A stretch of DNA of 64,000 nt from Phytoseiulus persimilis (GCA_037576195.1 CM075103.1:12214001-12278000), one strand, 5' to 3'. Counted from the first letter of the stretch, positions 26,623 through 40,450 are shown. Numbers and translations are program-made. The notes: a model not told the origin generated them from the letters alone.

Positions 26623-28461
26623 TAAGAAAGAGGGCTCGACATGTGGTAAACCCACGGCTAATATCGTCTACATACAAAACATGCGTCTGACGCGGTCCAT
26701 TTTTTTCCGTCTTCTTTTCTAATCACTACAAGGAGGAAATTAATCTGTCACTAGACCCTTGGCCTCCTCCGCTTCATCCGTTTCATTCAGTGCCTTTGTG
26801 TTCCGCGAGCCCCCGACGCAGGGGGCCTTCGACGGGCCTGCCGCGGTCGCTGCGAAACGCAGATCAAGAGCTCGGTGCGAAGTCGCGAAAGTTTCCTCGA
26901 CCATCGTTATGTGGGACTAAGGGTCGCACCTGCTTCGAAAAATTCTCTCACCCAGCGAGACCTGTCGATTGTGGGTGTATCTTGACCGCACTGACTGAGC
27001 TCGCCCGGCTGAGGATGTGTGCAGTCGAAGCCGCCGGATTCCCTGTACTCGAAAGAGTCCGGCGCCAGAGAGCAAACAGTCTCTGTCTGGTATGTGAAAC
27101 AGTAATTCGAAAACAGCCACGAGAATCCGAGATGACGGACTTAGCGAATGCCTTCGGAATCACATGCAGCAGTCAACAGTGAAATCAGCGAAATTCGGGA
27201 TCCACCTGTGGCACCCGCACGGGCAAGTTCAGACGGTCAGAAACATTTAGCTAGATGATTGAAGAATCCCATCGAACGGTGCAACATCAATGGGAGAGCT
27301 TCGGCCTCGCGTAATGCATAAAAACCCCACAAACGACTGGATGAGCCACCAATGGTTCTGAGCGGAAAAAAAACTTTCAAGACTTGCGGTGACCACTCGG
27401 AGCAAGGGCTCAAGGAGCGACTGGATCGTCATTGGGAGATTTACCGAGCAGTTTTCCAAGTTCCTGAAAATCATCGGGAGGCCTCGGACCGGGGAGAGCA
27501 GACAGAGGAAGAGACCAACACAGCAGAGGTTACGAGGCGAAAAGAGTGGAAAAGAAGAAATCTTGAAGGAGGGGGCGTTTGTCGTAACGCCGGCTCAAAC
27601 TAGCCGGGAAGCTTGGTGTCGTTGATGCCGCAATAGAAAGGCACCTGTGGCCCGTCTATCCGTCGATCCAGCCAGTCCGCCGACTCGCAGCGACCATCGA
27701 TCGAGATTCATCTCCTCTTTGTCGCCGCTTATGGGCCTGGCGCCAGTGTGCAAACAGCGATCGTCTAGATTCCTCCTACGCCACTTCTCACTACGGCCAT
27801 TGAAGACACCTGCAACACCATCGCACCCGCACCTTCGCCATTGAAACGGCACCGAAAGCGGCCGTCGATGAGTGTCATCACACTCTATGGACGACGATTC
27901 CTGAAAAAAGTCACCGGAGAGAGTCCTACACTCCAACGGCTTCAAACTGCCTGACGAGCTGGCTCACTTCCGCAAGCTCTCAGAAAGACGTGTTAGCTCT
28001 GCTTACCGAGATGTCCGTCCGCATGTTTCGAGTTAATGAGTAGGAGCTTTGACACAACGCTCGCGAGCGTGCCTCCGACCACTCGGGCTTCGAATCGGGG
28101 TGGCTTCGACGCATCCATCGCCAGATTCTCAGATCTCTAGAATGAACGGGCCTGCGGTATAGCAGGCAAAGCAGCCACCTTGGACTGGTCGGAAAACAGA
28201 AGCCGACATAATAGCCTGAGATTTTCGCACGTCTCTTAAGCCTAGTGCGCACTCAGTCGGTATGTCAATGGTCGCCCGAACGAACCGCTTGCGAGCTGTA
28301 CAGCTCAGCATGCTGGAACCTCGAACAGGACCCGCAACATTTACACGGTCTAATTACGAAGCCCGGATCTGGAACCGTCGATCTCTTTTCGTCGTCCCAA
28401 GGAGAAGCGTGGACGGCGCGCCTTAAGAAACTGTTCAACCGATATCCCCGATTCCAGATGA

Positions 28462-28824
28462 GATAGCTCGAGACAGATAGATGAGTTTAGCATCGACACG
28501 ATGGAAATGTTACATTTCGGATCTGCATATTTGGCAGTCGAGGAAGCTCAAGCAAGCTATGACAACTTTCGACCCGACATGTGGACGCAGATTCTGTGAG
28601 TTCATTTCCAGCGTCTCGGCTTATCGCTTGGGGAGCTGATCTACGTCAAGGTCGGAACAAACTTCGTCAAAGCGGAGCGTAGCCGTTCCCAGTCTCGGCT
28701 TTCTGTTTCTGTGAGCGGAATCCTCTGGTCTGATCTTGACTCGAGTGGAGCACGGATGCAGTCTCAGATCATTCTTGCTCCGCCGTGCACGGTGATATTC
28801 AAGAAGGGAGCCTCCGCCGAATGA
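28462..28824 (+). pseudogene. Coding-like open frame with one internal TGA, unidentified
   Basis: One reading frame stays open for 120 codons from 28462 to a terminal TGA at 28822-28824, broken only by a TGA at 28597-28599. The part before the break begins with an ATG at 28501 (MEMLHFGSAY) and the part after it is rich in regular protein-like composition (GLSLGELIYVKVGTNFVKAE). The TGA sits inside GTGAGT, a donor-like string, and the next AG is only 16 bases on, too close for an intron and not frame-preserving. The likeliest explanation is a decayed gene fragment. I do not recognise the protein; chance is a real alternative. Confidence 0.2.
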
Positions 28825-31800
28825 GCTCCCCAGGCCTATGAGTAATCCATCAGTCTTCGGAAGGGGCTGGTCCTTCCAAAACTCTTCACCGATTCATACC
28901 AGATGAACCGACCGTAGAGATCTCTTTGCTTGGACAGCCCCCGACAGCCTACATAAGTGAGCGTAGAATCCGACCCCTACAGAGAGAAATAAACAATGAA
29001 GCCCCGTTCCTTGCACCCAGATCTAGTTGAGTCCGAAGAACATGGCTGCCAGGAATTTCTCTCAGAATAGAGCGAATTCAAACACCTGATCAGAACTCCG
29101 ACCGACCGGCTGAGATCGGTGGCGCCAGTTTGCAAACACAGTCACGCCTAAAAAGTCGCGCATCATCTCAGAATGCGCAGCAGCGATTCGAGAACGCTCC
29201 GAGAGAAACTCGAGAGGGTTGTGCGGCAGGTCCGGAACTTCAAAATGAACGGGTGACCAGATAGAACGGAAACGCCTACGATCATCCCGAGCCGACCCTG
29301 CAATTTATTTTTCCGGCAGCCGGGGTAACTTCAAAGCTACGCTCTTCGACGGCGAGCGTCTTCATTCCGTTTGTTCGCTTTTCATTCAGCTCTCATCGAA
29401 GCCCTCACATGAGCCCTCGACGGATCCTCTCGCCTAAAGGATGAGCGCGGCTCATCCGAGTTATGTGCTGTTTCAACTTCGGTCTCCTCCTCGTTCCCCG
29501 CTCCCTCAGAGCTACGTGGCCATCCATGCGAGTGGCACCATCGAGCCGACATCTGAACGATGCGCGGCGGGATCGCGGTTTTATCATTAGAGACATTTGT
29601 CGCGCCGCGTCGGGATTCCTCAGACATCTTCTGAAGCCGCTGCGACTTCCTGATGAAGACGTGTCTCGGCCATCCGAACACTGCAGGAAATCGATTCAGC
29701 CTTCGCGATCATTCCAGTCGCGTTGGAATTTCAGTTCTCCCTCCGCACCCTATGACAAGCCTCGACGAAGTGGCCGAGCGCTCCATCAGAACCGTGTTGC
29801 GAGCTTCGGAATCGCTGTCGTGGGAGTTCGTCCTGGTTTCGACGCAACGGAGGAACCGACGTTCACATGCGAAGTTAACGGAATTCACAAAACCCGCGGC
29901 TCAGACGATTCCTGTTGGGACAAATCGAATACTTCGGGGCTTCTCAATGAGATTCGCACCTTCGGGGGTTCTCGCCCTAGGAGGGCTTTGTGAAGTCCAG
30001 ACATCTCGGCGCCAGAGTCCACCTGCAACGCGACTCCCACACACGGACGCGCTCACAGACACATGAGCACGCACACTCACATGAGCGGATTCTGCTTGCA
30101 GCCGACATGGGACGCACAAAGCAGAGGATCGTTCGAAGTTCCGAAGAACATCACAGGTTGACTTACTGGCTCGCTGGTTCTCTTTTGTGACGTCGAGTCC
30201 GCATATAATTGTTGCCATTGTTGAACCGACAGCACGGATCCGCCCGTCTGCGTTATGCGGCTCCGAGCCCGAATCTTCGCGGGCTCACCAAGCGATTATC
30301 CACAAACTCGGCTCGGATTCAGAACGGAAGAGTTCGAAGTCAGTTATCTTCTCACAGTCTTCTGTGTGTTTTCCACGAGCCCTGCAGCGAATTTCGGACC
30401 AGACTCTGGAACCCGTGAGCCCCCTCAGGGAGGGATAATTGAAGGCGGCGCTCTTGTCCTTTCAGTGGTGTCATTCTTGTCTTTTTCGGATCTCATTCTG
30501 GTACGGTTCGTCGCCACTACCACCACCGGACGTCCTCCGAATCACCTGCTTTTCGGTCTACCCGGATCAAGCAGTCGGACTGGCGCGGCCAGTTTCCGCG
30601 CACGTGCTAGATCTGGAGTAGCCACAAAGAAAGACAGACGTGTCCAAGAAACACACACACAAGACCGCTGGAGAGACGCCTCCAACACCGGATGTCTTCT
30701 GGGCCAGGAGTCGCGGAACTACTGAAAGCACTGAAGCAGTACTCGAACCGGATACTACGCCGGGCGGACCGCTACAGCACTGGAGTACAATCAAACGCTC
30801 ACTCAAACTCAATTTACATACGAGTCTCCTACGAGTTCCACGTTTGAGCAGAATTTGCCGCGGCTGAATCCGAGTCAAACAGCTGTCTTTCCGGCAGAAG
30901 TTTCGTGAGCTTCTGGATTTGCTGCTGAATCCAACGGGAGTGTTGCCGCTTGGAACACATCCGAACGCTTTCCGAACGACTCGGTTCGATACAGGGAAAA
31001 CGAGCTCTCCTGCGTTCGGCTCTGTTCCATCGTGGTGTCAGGTCGTTGTTATTTCGATCGACTCATCTAGCCTCTGCATCAACTTGCCGTCCCCAGAGTG
31101 TTCCTTGCAAAAGGCTTGAGAGCTGTTCCGCACGGACGTCCTCTTCCCGAAGCCTGGCTCGATGCACAGGTGCGGTTTGAGCCGATTTAGGGTTTTATTG
31201 CTGTATAAATGGCCCTTCGCAAATCATCCGTGCTCGGAGCACAGCGGAAAGCTGTTTCACACGGCGCTGTGCGAATCTCAATAGGCGTTTGAGATGTCGC
31301 TTCTATTTCGGGCCACAAGTTCATAGGTACGTCGTGTATGCCTTTTCGCTGAATATTGTTTTTAATAATATCGACGTCCTGACGCGCGGAGCGACGGTGA
31401 ACCTGGGCGCCACTCTAACCACTTCGTTTTCTTTCCGTTCGACGGGAATAACCGAATGGTAACGATGACCTCTGCTCTTGATTTACGATCGATGCCGTTT
31501 CCCTACGGCCCAACGGAGCTCCGAAGGCGACAACGTCTCCGACGGAATTCTGACAGAAGCCTCGTTTGATGTCTCCTGGCTTCTGAATGTTGTGTTTTTC
31601 TCCCCTCTCGCAACTGTATCCGTCGCCGGATTGTTTCGATGCTCCATCGCTTGGCCGATTGAACTCGCGGCGACTCGCGACGACGTTCTGTCGCGCCGAA
31701 CGCCCGACAACTAAGATGCCGGCGACAGGTGAAGAAAAAGAATTTTCACCTGGCGCGAGAGCCACTCCGAGGTGAACGTCAACTGATTGCGGCCTTAAAT

Positions 31801-32044
31801 CTGGATTTGGCTCATTCACTATCGAACGACCACGCCGCCGAGGCAGCCTTAGCTCACATTCACCGGCAGATCTGGAGTATTCTTCTTGTGGACTTCTTTT
31901 CTACATTTGAGACTTCCCTTCCCGCTCATCTTGGGAGCTCAACCGCAGCACTGATGCGCCTTATCTGGAAGATGATCCCCATGAGGAAGACGAGCGAACA
32001 ACCTCCAGCAAACGAGTCGCACTCGTGATGTGCGTCCTCGATGA

Positions 32045-32299
32045 TCATTCTCTGGCATCGCTTCCCTCGGTGCTGGAAGCGCAACCCGGGGAGCGACATC
32101 GGGAGTTCGCCTCACCTACTGCGAGGAGATGGTTCTGTACTTCCGAGAACCTGAGGTCGACGAGAATCTGGTCGAAAACCTCAAGCCGCAGGAGTCGAGA
32201 CTCAACGATCACGCCCAAAACCAGGACTTCGCTGTACTATTCTCTCGGACTCACTCGAACCGATGTAAAAAGCGGCAGTCGCTGGATGTGCACTGTTAG
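32045..32299 (+). other. Open frame with coding-like codon pattern, unidentified
   Basis: An 84-codon open frame ends at TAG 32297-32299. Its middle (VRLTYCEEMVLYFREPEVDE) is rich in G-starting codons, as real exons are. Another open frame overlaps it upstream and no clear splice sites tie it to other exons. No family recognised. It may be a terminal exon, a decayed one, or chance. Confidence 0.2.
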
Positions 32300-34939
32300 C
32301 ATGTTCATCAACTAGGAGGTGTCGCCGCTTTACTGCTGGGTACTCCCTCGATCTCATCAGTGTCCAGATTTATCGTTTCTATTAACACCGGAACGAGAAG
32401 CTTGGTTGGTGGTTTTGTGAAGATTCGGGCTCCTCCATGGGCTACCACATGTCGGGCAACCATTCCGCAGACGTGTGTCTAGCAAGCCGCCAAATGAATG
32501 AGCGCCTTTCATTGCTTTTTGATGAACATCCTCTCTTAAGGAGAAATCTATCGCTCGAGGGCGACTACTCTCAGTCCCACAATACCAGTCCAGTCATCGC
32601 ACGACAGCAGTTGCCGCGAAGTGGACATATTTTAGCTTTCGGGTCGATCATATGCATTCAGCATCTCCGATACGAATCGGAGACGAGCCGACAGTGAAAG
32701 CACATATCCTCAGTTCGACCTCAGCGAAAATCGAGAGTTCTCCAAATCAATCATTGGCAGGATGACGGATTCGCTGAAGATGAGCCTCGCAACTCAGCCG
32801 ATCGGGACCGGGATTCAAATAGTCTGACCCATGAACTTCACATCAGTGAACATTCACAGGCCAGTTTACGAGTACAATCCGGAAATCTCATAAAACTCTC
32901 TGGTGAAGGAAGAGCACATCCAGGACAAGCTTCTGAGTTTACTGGGAACTGCTGGAGAGAACCACCTCGGACAGGAGAATCGCGGAGTCGGATCTTCATC
33001 GCCACAATCGTAGAGGAGGATCTTTCGAATCGAGAATATGAAGATTCTCTTCTGGACCAATGGTTGGCAACGAGGTTCTCAACTTTTCTGAACCAAGCTC
33101 AGCGGCAACAAAGCGAACATTGCGGTTCCACAAGTTATTCCCCGACACACAGCAGGGCGTATAACCTCTCGTGGTTCAAACTCTGAAGCGTTCGTCCGAT
33201 GTCAATGTATACCAATCCCTCCCATCATTTCTCGGCTACCGGAATCGTTTATGGGACACGATTGGGTGTTGAATTGGTGAATGATAAAATGCGGAAATAA
33301 CTTATCAAAATATAGAATGATCAATGCAGACTCTCAAACATTCAGAGATTCACTGCCAACCACCTCGGAAACCCAATCCACGACCGCTTATTCTTACGCA
33401 CTGATTTGAGGTGGCAGCGTCTGATCCATTGCGACGGGAGCCCAGTCGAATGAGCTCGAGGACCCCTGGAGAAATTAGCAGGCGGGGATTCCCAGCTCGA
33501 TGAAGTGGGGTTTGCGCCTTCCGTCACCCTGGCGGCGTTTCCAGAAGGAATATTCATTCCCTAGGCTCATGTCCACAATCTATCCATCTGTCTATCCCCC
33601 AGAACCGTCTCGAGATCCTTCGATGATCCTCGATTCCCCAACCGGAATACTCCGACATACGCGCTGGTCGGCCGTTTGAAGATTCGATCGTCGTTGGATT
33701 CGTCGGCGCAGAAGTCAGCCTGTCGGGCTCAGCCAGGCTTGGCAATGTGCGAAGTTTGGCTTGTGTCGTTGGACCTGCTGGCTTGTAGAAACCCGGCTAA
33801 CGTATCGTTGTCACCAGCGAGACGCACGCGCCACGCGCAGCTGCAGTCGGTTCACCTGCCGCAACCGAAACACCTTGCGTATACCGACGAGCACACCGGG
33901 GGCTTCTGGTTGTTTTCCCTCCTTCATGTCTCCGTCGACTCGGCAAGAATTGCTCATCCAGCTCGCAGCCTGTTTATTTGCCCGCCAGTCCGCCCGCCCG
34001 CCCGCCAGACCTTGAGTCGATCCAACTGTAGGTGCGTCCGCTCCTAATGCCCTAGTGCAGACCGCCTCGCCGCTCGCCGGTTCGCTCACAAGTAGCAGCT
34101 GGATTGAAGCGACACCGTCACGCGATTCAATTAACGAGCCGTCATCGTTCTGGAGATTGTCATCAATGAGGGCGAGCGATGGATTCAGAGCGGGCCTCCG
34201 ATATCAGAGGACGCGTTCTGAGGGAGACGCCCGCTCGATTCCAGTCCGAACCTCCCCGGAGCCCCCGAGTTTTTCCCTGCATCGATCCAGCGGGGGAAGC
34301 GCGGCCATCAGCGTTAGCAGAACACTGTTTCGATACGCGAGCGGATTCGCGCAACTCGGTCAGGACTGATCCGGTGGGAAAACGTCGAAGGCATCATGTG
34401 ACACACAGCATCGACGGTCGAGCATTGATGAGATCTTTCGGACTACGCTGGGTGCAGGTTCACCGGCCGCCGAATGCGACGACAAGAGGGAATCGCTGAC
34501 ATCTGCTGCACTGGAGCCGTGCTAACGGTCTGCACGAAAACCTGCTGAGCCTACGATGGGGGTTCATTGGATGTCGTTATTCTGCCATGCCGATGACTTC
34601 AATCCTGCCAGAACAGGTTGCGGACGTCTCTTGCTGCTTATCTCGAAGTCTCCCTTCCTCCGAGACACGCGGCAAGTGCCGCTCGTGCCCGAGTCACGGA
34701 AGAGCATTGCGGAAGCAGAAGGCTTCAGTTCCTAACAGTTCAGCCAACGACTCCGGATACCTCCGGATCGCTCGCGACGACACGCGCCATGTTCTCCGTC
34801 AAAGTGTCCCTGATGCTTTCATGGAAAACACTCCCGGCGCGATTCCCGGCTACGGAGAGCTTCGATCGAACAGGGCATAGACGTTGGGAGTTTTTAGTAC
34901 CGTTTGCATCGCGTATTGTCCTCCGTCCAGAGGAGAGGA

Positions 34940-34959
34940 GGGGGGGGGGGGGGGGGGGG
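34940..34959. repeat. 20-base homopolymeric G run
   Basis: Twenty consecutive G bases follow a GGAGAGGAG purine stretch. Such a run could form G-quadruplex structure and is also a classic place for sequencing length error. It lies in noncoding DNA. Confidence 0.9.
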
Positions 34960-36156
34960 AACCGGAGAGAAACCGAGCTGGATCGAGCGAATCGAGGGTC
35001 TTCGTGCAACATGGAATGGTCATCAACGACAGAGCTCCGTGAATAAAACAGATGTGCTAATAGCAGATGGGGCGATGAAGTCGAGGAAAAACAATCCGTG
35101 GCCATGTCAGCCTTCCCAGCGAGCAATCGGAGTGAAAGAACCGAGGAATGATCGAATCGTATTATAAGAGCTGCCGGCGTTAAAACGAACCCGCGGGAGC
35201 GCGAGTGAGGTGCGGAGCCGCGATCGGTGCGCGTCTTGAACAGCCGGGATGAGCTCTGATGGCATCATAATCGGAGCACACTGTGAATGAATAGATCCTT
35301 CCCACGGCCGACTCCTAGAGAGACACCGTAGGTATCCGATCGGACATCCTTTTCTTCGATTGAGATTTCTTAGGAAGCGAGCTACTTACCGCCAGCTCGA
35401 CCCACCGACAGACCGACTAACTGACAGACTCGGCTGGTTCTCTTCGTTTTTTCTATGTTCACTTTCTGCTCGCTTTGACAAGCGCAACATATGGCCCACG
35501 GAAGCGGAAACCGCGGAGAGGATGGGATGAGCCAGCGAGATAGATAGCCGACCCCGAACCAGCCATCGATGGGGCTAGCCACCGGTAACAGGATCTCAGC
35601 GAGTGGAAACATCGGCGCAGCAGGTGGAACCCCAGATCGGAATCGAACACTCTCGCTCTGGAACTACGGTCTGGCCCAACGCCGGTCCCGCGTATCGGTC
35701 GACGAGTTCACGGAGAGACAAAACGAGAACTCCGACCAGCGATGCGTCCGATCATGAACTCTGACGATAATCCGTCGACCGCTGCCCGATCCAGCGAACG
35801 AGTTGTGGGAGAGTCGGTCGCGTCAGCGATACTCGGAGTCGGTGGAGTTTCGGAAGCGTTCGCCGGGGAAAAACCAAACTCCGAAGGAAGTCGCGCGCAG
35901 GCGTTCTCCGATGGTGCTGCTTACTTCTCACGACCTCACGGCAACGCTCCAAACGCCTTCAAGGTGCATTCGATTCGATAGAAAATGAGCCGTGAAAGGC
36001 GTTGCTCGGGTCTAGAACCGGGTTCAGGAAAGCCGAAATAGTTGAGAGCCGGTGTGATTGGTTTTCTCTGGCGCTCTCTCTTTGAAATCGATCGTCGCCA
36101 CCAATATAATCGACACAGTGCACCTCCTTCTCAGAAGTTGACTCCACTGGTTGTCT

Positions 36157-36190
36157 TTGTTGTTGTTGTCGTCGTCGTCGTCGTCATCAT
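36157..36190. repeat. TTG/TCG trinucleotide microsatellite
   Basis: Tandem TTG units pass into tandem TCG units. Read on either strand it gives runs of one amino acid; no gene is claimed. Confidence 0.8.
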
Positions 36191-39100
36191 AGTTACTTTG
36201 GCTGCTCGACGTCGACGAGGAGGATCCGTTTCGGTTCGTGCACGTCGTATCGAGGACCCGAGCTTCTCCGAACGCCGGGAGCTTCTTTTTCTCTGACGTC
36301 AAGAGATTTGTCTGTACCTGTTCGCCCCTCGGACGCAAATTAGCTACCGATGGCCTGAAAGCCGCTCCGATCGTTCCCGAAGCGGACAGCTCGCTCGTTC
36401 GCCTGGCTGGGCGACTACCTGTTTGCCAGGCCCACTGCCTACCAGGATGTTCAATGGCACCGCGTCACCTGTTTGATTGGAGGTTGCGTTGACATCTACT
36501 CAACTCGGACTTGATCGCGACCGCGGGTTTTGACTTCGGATCGACCGCTCGCCTACTGTCTTCTCGAGTTAATTGTATTTGTTGAGCAACTCGTAGTCCG
36601 AGTTCTCGCCTGTTATTAGCTCCAGCCGCCAGTTGACGGAAGTTTGAAACCAACTCCGACCGACGAGTTCGAGCTATCACTTGTCCCACGAGCTCCTTCG
36701 AGTTTCAGGCTCGAAGTTCCTCAAAGGCAGCGGCCGAGCTGAATCTGCTGATGGAAGCTCAGAGCCGGTGAAGTGGATAAGCTCGATGATGCGTGCTCGT
36801 ATGACTCGACATGCGCTTTCAATTCCCAGATTCGGGCACATGAATATGCGTGCAGCACGACTGTGCTTGTCAAACTGTACGGTTTCACGTCTCTGAGCGG
36901 GCGCACAGATGGATACACGGACAGGTCGGCGAGCGAACTGAACGCTCATTGCGTGGGATGCCGTCGTCCGTTGAGGAAAATCCGTACACAGGTGTCGGTG
37001 AGTTCGGCAACGTATTTTTAAATCCGTTTAGGAAGTTGCTGGCCCGATGGAGGCGATGTAACGGGATGAAGAATGCTGAGAGCTCCGACTCCAACGTTGT
37101 CCACTATGCGCTGGACAGGTGCTCGCGGCGCTCCTCGAGTTCTGCCTCAGCGATCTCCACAGCTCCGTAGTTTCGCAGCGCCTTTCCCGCCATGCCGGGG
37201 GCCGCAAAGTTTGTCGACTTTGCCCATCTCGGAGTCCGTCGGCAGCATCCGGGTCTTCGCTGTGGAGCGAGCGCACGAGCCGTGATCGGTTCCCGAGAGC
37301 GAGCTCCCTTGTTTCAAGATTTGTTTTGGTTCAAGTCGCTTTCGGCGTGATCGGCGCTCGGCCGCTCGACCACTAACCATTCTTAACCACAGTGTGAATG
37401 CCTCTTCGTAATATGTTCTACGTAGGGGTCAGAACAGGTCCTGGATCTTCGATGACCCGAGCGGTTTTCGTGGAATCCACGCTAACAGGCTAAGAACAAG
37501 ATCCTGAAAGGAATCGTGAGCTCCGACCGCAGATGCGAACGCTCCGGGTTCAGATCGATTGCCAAAGGGTAAAGGTCCCTGTGGCCTAGACGAGGCGGTT
37601 TTGGGTGGGGATTCCGCGAGAGGCGTTACCTTATATCCCACTGGGAATCGTCTTCATCGGAGCCGTTACAGCATCGGAATGTTTTTTGGGTCTGGCGCGC
37701 TCCATTCATGCCTTCCCCTCGACGCGCTATGTCAACCCCGATCCCCGCTTCGTCTGTTCCCGATTTCAAGAGTTGTGGGCGACCGAGATGAATCCCCACG
37801 AATCCTTCGGTTATGTTCCGGTGTCTTTCAGGATCATTGTCTCGGTCTGTTCAGAAACGTTAATCTTCTTTCGATTCGGCCGCCAATCAATCGGGGACTA
37901 TTTGTACGAGCGGCCGCGGTATGATCGTAGTGCCCTGCTCTTTCGATTTGCCGAAAGCCACTAACTCTGGCCCCTTGAGCATGATTCAGTGCTCAAAGCT
38001 CGCGCACGATCGATCGGCGCGACGGTTATGCAGAGCGTCATTCGTGGCGGGGTGTCTTCATGATGGATTTGCTGCGAGCTTGAAATTAACAGCTCAGACT
38101 GCGAAAGCAAAGATTCTCAGCCTGAACTGACTCGCTGTGGCATCAAGGTCGCGTAGATTCGCGCCGACATACCGAACACACCTCAACACATGCCACCCTT
38201 TAACCCCCGAAACATGTGGGAGTCACGCCTTGATTTTGTGGCGAGCATTCCAGCTCAAGTTAACGACTTTCGACGTAGTAGTTAGACACATGAACGAAAT
38301 TTGCTCCGCTCGCGTACGACCAACGAGGAGATTTTCCCCCGAACCGCTCAGCAACAACATCTGTAGCTCTACTTAACCTCTGCCGGTCCACTTCATTTTT
38401 CAGTGGAAACAGCACTTTGCATAAATTCGAGGTTGTCAGAAGAATTTATGGAGATTCTGCTCGGTTAGCTCAATCTCCTCGGGACGTTATCCAGGGTGTG
38501 CTCTTGAACCTGACCAGAGACTCTGCGTCGTGAGTTGGCATTTTTGAGAAGTACCCGGGACTAATGTCTTCCGTTTTTCGGACCAAGTAGTTCCCGTAAC
38601 TTATTGCTTTCGACCGCAGTCCCGTAACCGTGGAGAACGAGTGCCCTGGGCTCGACTCCTGACGACGGCAGGGATGGTTTGGCGCTACCACTGAGGAGGA
38701 TCATCCTCGTTCGAGTCGAAAAACGCTCCGAGAAGCGTTCCGTCCTGCTCTGAGGCGGTATGTTCCTCGAGCTCTACCTTCAACTGCTCTTCCTTCGGCG
38801 CTTCCTTTCAGAGTTTCAGAGTCTGAAAACTTTTTTCAGAACGGTTCCCGATTTTATGCTGCGATCCCGTCATCGGTGAAGTCTGAACCATTCCTCGCTG
38901 TGGACTCGTGAGCTCAGGAATGTTCCCCAACAAGTTGTTTGACCCTTATTGATTCTTCTCCTCGCATCGCCGTCAGCCACTCCAGCCCCTATACATAGTT
39001 TTGGATCTTATCTGAACGGACCTACCTCGCGGACTGTGGATGCCCCACCGCTACGTAGGATATGCCGCTCGGCATGCGCTCAGGTGGTGGGTTTTGTCTT

Positions 39101-39615
39101 CTATCTGTCATTCGTGAACGCCCCCTCGAAAAACTGAGGAATTCCAATCAAATTCAATTCAGCGTGCGTGTGTCTCCGTCGTGTCTGCTGTGACCCCGAG
39201 CTGAAGAGTGTTTCTGAGAACTCACTCAAGTGCCCGACTAATCACACTTTTACTTTCGGACTAATTTTGATGAAAAGCCCGACCCCACTCGATTTGTCCC
39301 ACGAGCGTACGAGTTTCGAAACCGGGGAGCGCAGGGAATCGGCTCTAGACGGAGTCTGAGAGAAAATCTGAAGAGTTTTCATCCAGGATATTGTCAACTT
39401 TAATTGGGCTTTGAGGCACTTTACGACCCGAAGGTCAGTGGGCCTCTTGAGTCAAGTGAACCGGACCATCGACCGACTTTCATTGCTGTAGATTTGTCCG
39501 AACTCCTCAGAAAACGTGTTGTCTGCCGAAGGCGCCGCAGCTCAGATGAAACGGGATTGGCCCGACCTCGCGACCTAGGCACTCCCTACATGAGCCATAC
39601 ATGTTCGATCCGCCC

Positions 39616-39867
39616 TCACTTTGTCCGATGAAGAGCAATGCTCAGGGCTGGTACGAAGTGCTCATGCGAACAATCGTCGTAGACAACGTCGTCGTCGTCT
39701 TCGTTTCCATCGTCGTCGTCAATGTCTTCGGGGAGTGGCGTCGATCCGAAACAGTTCAGCACGCGGATGTCTCGGTCACGAAGTCGTGAGGTCACCTGTC
39801 GAAGATCAGGGGTTAGAGAGCTGTAGACTTCAGTTCGCTTCGGGGGGAGTGCCGGACCCCACGACAT
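39616..39867 (-). other. Open frame for a short acidic protein, unidentified
   Basis: An 83-codon - strand frame starts MSWGPALPPKRTEVYSS, contains an aspartate-rich stretch (PEDIDDDDGNEDDDD) and ends at 39616; the last codons overlap a GTGAGG donor-like string. The acidic part is generated by GTC/TCG trinucleotide repeats, so it may be a repeat artefact. Another open frame continues 5' of it on the same strand to about 40348. No family recognised. Confidence 0.2.
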
Positions 39868-40450
39868 GACGTCGGAATGTCCAAGCTACAACTTCGGCTA
39901 GCCTGCCGTTTGTTCGACCGATCTGCGCGCATGCTTGCTTTTTCCCAGAAGAGACGTCAATCGAGTGGGGGTGGAATTTGTCCAATGCGCATGAGATGCC
40001 ATCACTCATTTCGTGAGCCAAAGTCCATAGCGGAGACCAAGCCCTGAAGGAACGTTTTGGCCTCAAGAACACTCCTGTCGATGAGAAATAGGAGTCAAGA
40101 AGGTTGAGATCAGAGCACGGTGAGGATCTCCTGAAGGCTGCAGGAAAGTCCGATTGGCATCCATGAGATTCGAGAAACGAACGGCTCTCCTGTGAGGTGC
40201 TTCTTAAGTCCCAAATCCAAGCTTCTCCCCACGGTTTCCATTCGAGCGTCTCGCTCCCAACGCCGTTTTGAAGACCTTGGCCTCCCGGTCGTGTGTGAGC
40301 CTTGGAGCTGATGATGGTTTTGATTTTGTTTCCAGTTTTGAGACCCAAGCTCCTGTGACTCCTGATTCAACCCGATGCGCATAATTATGTTCATGCTCGT
40401 TCCCCGCAGAGTCGGGCACATCCTACATTGATTGCATGTCGCGGTCGTGG

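Larger units (their letters stand above)
14554..40450. other. 26 kb region without a recognised gene
   Basis: I find no domain, conserved exon set or RNA gene that I can defend in this stretch. It contains microsatellites ((TC)n 14983-15000, CATC 16957-16973, (GCT)n 20689-20703, (CA)n 26608-26622, TTG/TCG 36157-36190), a 20-base G run at 34940-34959, and some coding-like open frames listed separately (28462-28824, 32045-32299 and 39616-39867). A TATAAAT string near 31203 has no gene beneath it that I recognise. Proximity to the Snail pair suggests distal regulatory DNA, but multi-exon genes with very short exons could be missed by eye. Confidence 0.4.

Noticed and set aside
28597-28615. GTGAGT...CAG as a 16-base intron
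   Set aside because: Too short to be spliced by the ordinary spliceosome and it does not preserve frame.
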